A stretch of 64,000 nt of DNA from Mauremys mutica (lineage: Eukaryota; Chordata; Testudines; Geoemydidae): assembly GCF_020497125.1 (NCBI RefSeq), contig NW_025422959.1, forward strand, positions 27,437-91,436. The letters are read 5' to 3'. The notes below the pieces were generated by a model, which had not been told where the DNA came from, ran no database searches, and worked only from the letters and a program-made list of their open reading frames with translations. This document shows positions 59,985 to 64,000 of the stretch, piece after piece (position 1 is the first letter of the stretch; each line of letters starts with the position of its first letter). A program made the position numbers and the translations under genes.

Positions 59985-60227
59985 CATGGGGGGGCAGTAG
60001 CTGTTGCAAACGGGGGGATGCTGCCCCCCGGAGGCGCCCTCCTGCCCCCCATCACTCTCTGTCTCGGGCACCTTCCCGGCCGGGGGCCCCGGCCGCTCCC
60101 AGCCCGGCCCCCGCACTGCGTAGCGGGGTTTGCGCAGGGGCAGCGAGGTCTCCGCTTTCCTGCCCTGCTCGTCGGGGAGCCCCGGGCTTGGCGCCCCCGG
60201 GGGAGCAAGGACTCCTCCCCACCACAC
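59985..60227 (-). CDS. Candidate terminal coding exon of an unidentified - strand gene
   Basis: On - the frame runs through KAETSLPLRKPRYAVRGPGW and KVPETESDGGQEGASGG to CNSYCPPM and TAG. The residue mix is more protein-like than the neighbouring frames. It is GC-rich, and the Glu/Ser tail looks like a cytoplasmic C-terminus. I could not identify the gene. No convincing acceptor or upstream exon was fixed, and shadow frames overlap, so this is tentative. Confidence 0.25.
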
Positions 60228-60935
60228 CGGGGCGCTGAGACAGGGTGCAGGGAATGGCCGGCTGCCCTGAGGAGCCCGCTGCCCCCCCGGGGTCTTTGGG
60301 ATGGGGAACCCCGCTCCCCTGGCATTCGGGGCTGTCCCCCTTCTGCCATGTCCTCGGGTCTACGGGCATCTCCTCCGCCATTCCTCAGGGGCCGGGGGAG
60401 GGGTCTGGCTCGGTCTCCTGGGTCCCGTGCCCCCGGGGGGGGGAGGGATCGCCAGCCAAACCCCATTCTGCCCTATTGCGAGCTGCTGGCCTCAGCAGGT
60501 GCCCCCTGCAGCGCCGGGCACCAGGGAGCAGGCGCGCAGGCTGCCCCGTGGGTGGCCACAGCCCCCGACTGAAGCCACAGAGGCTGCAGCAGGCAGCCGG
60601 GGTAGAGGAAGGGCCACCGTGACTCAGCTCAGCGGAACGCTAGGGACTTTCCGAGCCACCTTCCCCCCCCCCTTGGGCTGGAGAATTACGGCCCCCAGGA
60701 GCGGCGGAGGAGGGAGGAGCGGGGAGGTCCCGTTCCGGGCACGGATAACCCCTTCCCCCGCCCGCCCCTGGCACAGAGAGATGGGGGCTGTCAGTGAAGG
60801 GGGCTGCGGGGCGGGCCCTCCGTGCAGGGCTCCCTGGCACCCCCGCAGAGCGCGCCTATCTCCCCCCAGCCCTGCTCCGGGGGTCCGGCTCGGGGCAGCA
60901 GGGCCCTGGGGCCAGGGCCCGCGCCAGCCATTAGC
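60228..60935. other. GC-rich unassigned sequence
   Basis: CpG-rich, with open frames in several registers on both strands but no recognisable motif. Could include upstream exons of the candidate - strand gene. Confidence 0.3.
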
Positions 60936-61250
60936 AGATTAAGCAACTGATCAGGGCCCAGCCGCGCAAAGCGGCCCCTTGGTTAGTTTGTGGGGGGCGG
61001 GGAGCCAGGGGGTCTTGCGGCTCCCTGGGGGGAGGATTCTCCCTCTGGGACCATGGCAGGGGGGCAGCAGCAGCGCCGGGAACACAAGCTCCCAGGCAGG
61101 GGCGGCTCCAGGCCCCAGCACGCCAAGCGCCGCGCGTGCTTGGGGCAGCTGCCGCAGGGGGCGCTCTGCTGGTCCCCGGGAGGGCGGCAGGCAGCTTCGG
61201 CCCTGGGAGCAGGGGCGGCTCTGAGTCACCCGGGGGTGAATCCAGAGTCA
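60936..61250. mobile_element. GC-rich DNA element fragments (GGGGCGGCTC ends)
   Basis: CAGGGGCGGCTCCAGGCCCC at about 61098 and CAGGGGCGGCTCTGAGTCA at about 61211 are two left-type ends of the family at 63281-63612. CATTAGCAGATTAAGCAACTG near 60931 belongs to another short element group. Fragmentary. Confidence 0.45.
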
Positions 61251-61337
61251 CTGTAGCGCCCCAGGGGCGGCTGTGGGTGGATGCGTCTCAGTCCGCCCTC
61301 CCCCAGCTTCCCCAACACACTTCTCCTTCCATCCCTC

Positions 61338-61495
61338 CCCATCTCCACTCACCCCCTCCAGCTCCCTCACACCCCATCCTGACCCATCTCCACTCACCCC
61401 CCCTCCAGCTCCCCCACACCCCATCCTGACCCATCTCCACTCACCCCCCCTCCAGCTCCCCCACACCCCATCCTGCCCCATCTCCACTCACCCCG
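61338..61495. repeat. Minisatellite, about 49 bp, 3.3 copies
   Basis: CCCATCTCCACTCACCCC followed by CCTCCAGCTCCC and ACACCCCATCCTG repeats three times with small differences in C-run length. This produces the proline/serine-rich and glycine-rich frames on either strand. Confidence 0.85.
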
Positions 61496-62350
61496 GGCAC
61501 CCCCTGACCCCATCCCCCACAGCTCTGAGCCCAGCCCCTCAGAGCTGAGCACCCCCCCACCCCATCTCCCCCCAGTCCTGAGCCGGGCACCCCCCAACCC
61601 AGAGCCCAGCTCCCCATCCAGCCCTGGGCAACAGCAGCACCACCCCCAGGCGACAGCCCATTGGCACCAACCATCACCATCACCCAGCAACAGCCCATTA
61701 TGTAATTGCAAATGTAGACAGTCCAGTAAAGCATTTAATGTTTTTAAATCACGTCATGCTTCCAGTATCTGAGACAGCTGGCATGACACACAGAGAAGAA
61801 AAATTAACAGTTTTAAAAAATTAGAAAAATATAGTAAAAAAAATATTGCCTGGTCCTTCAAGCAACAGATGTTCAAAATATTACTGTTGGAATAGAGGAT
61901 AGAAAAGCTACTTAGAATGAGAAATCAGGACCAAGGTTGTTGGCTCTGGTATTATAGTAATAAGTTATTAGCTCAGTAGAGAGGAGGCTGTAACAGAACA
62001 CTGAATCAGGTTTCTCTCTACCTCCCCCACATTTCACGTTCCCCCATTCCTTGCTAGATCCTAATAACTGGCTGAACCAGAACATCCTGAAAATTTTGCA
62101 CAGTTTGGATTCATATTTGAATCTGCACCTGAATTCCATGACTCAAATCCCTCTCTTGATCTCAGTAACTTTTCCAACCCTTGAGCAGTGTTTTTCAGCT
62201 ATTCCCCTCAGAACAAGAACTTATTACTAAAATATTTGCCAGGTTTTTAATGTGTAAAGTTGTAGAGCGGGCCTGCTGGACTAGACCTAACAATAAAAAT
62301 AAACAAATAAACATGCAAGTTCCCCCTCCCCTGCAAATGTGGTCAAGTTT
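61496..62350. other. Unassigned sequence
   Basis: C-rich to about 61690, then AT-rich. No exon or element end recognised. Confidence 0.35.
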
Positions 62351-62355
62351 TGACC

Positions 62356-63123
62356 TGTCAAGGTTCCTTCCCCACTCTGAACTTTAGGGTACAGATGTGG
62401 GGACCTGCATGGACACTTCTAAGCTTAATTACCAGCTCAGATCTGGTATCGCTGCCACCATCCACATTCCTCCATCTGGAACACTCCCTTTCCTCCCAAA
62501 ACCTTCCCCTCCCTGGGTAGCCTTGAGAAACTTTTTCACCAAGTTCCTGGTGAACACAGATCCAAACCCCTTGGATCTTAAAACAAGGAGAAATTAACCA
62601 TCCCCGCTCCTTTCTCCCACCAACTCCTGGTGGATCCAGATCCAACCCCCTTGGATCTAAAAACAAGGAAAAATCAATCAGGTATTAAGAAAAAGGCTTT
62701 TAATGAAAAAAAGAAAGGTAAAAGAAAATCTTCTGGGAGAGATTAGCATACCAGCTACTCTCACAGACAACAGATTCACAACACAGAGGATGTTCCCCTG
62801 GGCACAAATTTAGTTACACAAAAAATACCCAAATACCCAATTTTGATAATTCCCTTAATGGTACCAAGACAAGTTACAAAGAAAATAAACATAAACCTAT
62901 TTATCCCTTTCTAAAACTTACTACTCTGATAAGAGGCTGGTTCCTTGATCTTTTTCACTCCAGCTGAAACTGAAACTCTAAACAAAGGAAAACTTCCCTC
63001 CTTCCTTTTGAAACATCTTGTTCCCCCATTGGTTCCTCTGGTCAGGTGTCAGCTAGGCTAGGTGAACTTCTTAACCCTTTACAGGTAAAAGAGGCATTAA
63101 CCCTTAACTGTCTGTTTATGACA
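62356..63123 (-). mobile_element. Solo LTR with perfect 5-bp target duplication TGACC
   Basis: On - it begins TGTCATAAACAGACAG and ends AAGGAACCTTGACA. TGACC flanks both sides (62351-62355 and 63124-63128). 768 bp, complete, no internal region. The same family as 47437-49050 (sense in NCAPH2) and 1374-1768. It includes the two TTGGATCTTAAAACAAGG-type repeats that mark the family. Confidence 0.92.
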
Positions 63124-63280
63124 TGACCTTTTTAGAAAATCGTGATTAGCCACAGGAAACGACCACTTAAAACTCATAACTAGCTTCACTAAGTTTCCCA
63201 AAGTCATGGGAAATTCAAGCACCTAGTAAATTCCCTCTGTTCTCTCTCTCTTCCCCCCTTCTCTTCATCTACATTAGCTC

Positions 63281-63612
63281 CAGGGGCGGCTCTAGGCATT
63301 TTGCCACCCCAAGCACAGCAGGCGGGCTGCCTTCAGCGGCTTGCCTGCGGAGGGTCTGCTGGTCCCGCAGCTTCAGCTTTGGGGCGGCAAGCCACTGGGT
63401 GCGCTCTGCCGGTCGCTGCGAGGGCGGCAGGCAGGCTGCCTTCGGCGGCGTGCCTGCGGGAGGTCCCCCGAAGCTGCGGGACCAGCGGACCCTCTGCAGG
63501 CAAGCCGCCTAAGGCAGCCCGCCTGCCACCCTCCCGGCGACCGGCAGAGCGCCTCCAGTGGCTTGCCGCCCCAAGCATACGCTTGGCGTGCTGGGGCCTG
63601 GAGCTGCCCCTG
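63281..63612. mobile_element. hAT-type GC-rich element with perfect 8-bp target duplication
   Basis: The left end is CAGGGGCGGCTCTAGGCATT and the right end CTGGAGCTGCCCCTG. ATTAGCTC flanks both sides (63273-63280 and 63613-63620). The interior is a strong foldback of GCCTGC/GGCGG-rich arms around 63450-63480. 332 bp with no transposase; the open frames are shadows of the palindrome. Confidence 0.93.
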
Positions 63613-63620
63613 ATTAGCTC

Positions 63621-64000
63621 CTCCAAAATAAAAATGCATTGAGGCCAGTTGAGCACATTTTAAAGACTGCGTTATCTTTTCAAACAATGTGTAGCACAAC
63701 AGGCCTATGGAGATCTGCAACTCAAAGGATGTTAGTGCTTACACTACTGAGGCTCATTTAGCAAATTCAGAAACCTTCATTTTAAAAACCCGATTTTGAT
63801 ATTTTTAAAATATGTTTTTGGGCAACTGCTTCAAAACCTGTCATATTTTGAAAATACTCAGCAGAAGTAATGCCAAATCCTCAGATAGCATAAATTAGCA
63901 CAGCTCTCTTGAAGTCAATGGAGCTATGCTGACTTAAACCCTTTGAGGATGTGGCCCAATATTTTTAGATAAAATAAGCTGTAATGAAATGACATCAGAG
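63621..64000. other. Unassigned AT-rich sequence
   Basis: Nothing recognised. It runs off the window edge. Confidence 0.35.

Noticed and set aside
60018..60942. Several 100-200 codon frames on + around 60-61 kb
   Set aside because: High GC removes stop codons by chance; frames overlap in all registers and contain transposon ends. Only the short - strand frame at 59985-60227 was kept, at low confidence.

Overview
This window looks like nuclear genomic DNA of a cryptodiran turtle. The evidence is the repeat set: CR1 LINEs, a tRNA-like SINE matching the turtle Cry/tortoise SINE pattern, Penelope-like elements (PLEs) with GIY-YIG endonuclease, a DIRS-type tyrosine-recombinase fragment, many short hAT-like elements with 8-bp target duplications, and solo LTRs. 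Host genes are split into short exons with GT-AG introns. The assignment rests on recalled family features, not on a search.

The main gene is NCAPH2 (condensin II kleisin) on the + strand, about 38.0-58.7 kb. Fourteen coding exons can be read with compatible phases up to 57,414, and the last two exons and poly(A) signal are clear. The middle of the protein, roughly 140-190 residues in the vertebrate orthologues, is not found between 57,414 and 57,953, and the phases across that interval do not match. Head to head with it, across a CpG-rich promoter, is exon 1 of LMF2 on the - strand; the rest of LMF2 was not found. This LMF2/NCAPH2 divergent pair is the arrangement known from other vertebrates.

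To the left of this pair the window holds isolated pieces of other genes: three 5' exons of a PIM-type kinase (19.6-20.5 kb), two exons of a FAM3-like ILEI domain (22.5-22.9 kb), one tenascin-like fibronectin type III exon (29.3 kb), and a FRAS1/FREM-like CSPG-repeat segment with two compensating frameshifts (36.0-36.4 kb). A 594-bp piece of NCAPH2 intron 4, including the first bases of the next exon, is duplicated almost exactly between the PIM and FAM3-like pieces. One duplicate carries a 124-bp transposon with a perfect 8-bp target duplication, and the other is the matching empty site.

The rest is mostly mobile DNA. Highlights are a nearly complete PLE (51.87-54.50 kb, - strand) with an uninterrupted RT plus GIY-YIG reading frame inside an NCAPH2 intron; a second PLE piece nested in a solo LTR (47.4-49.05 kb); PLE tail fragments carrying hammerhead-ribozyme-like cores; a DNA transposon at 23.5-26.7 kb split by two solo LTRs; a proviral remnant near 14.1-15.8 kb; several minisatellites; and GC-rich promoter-like stretches. 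Many long open frames in the GC-rich parts are artefacts of tandem repeats. Stretches where nothing could be identified are listed as such.
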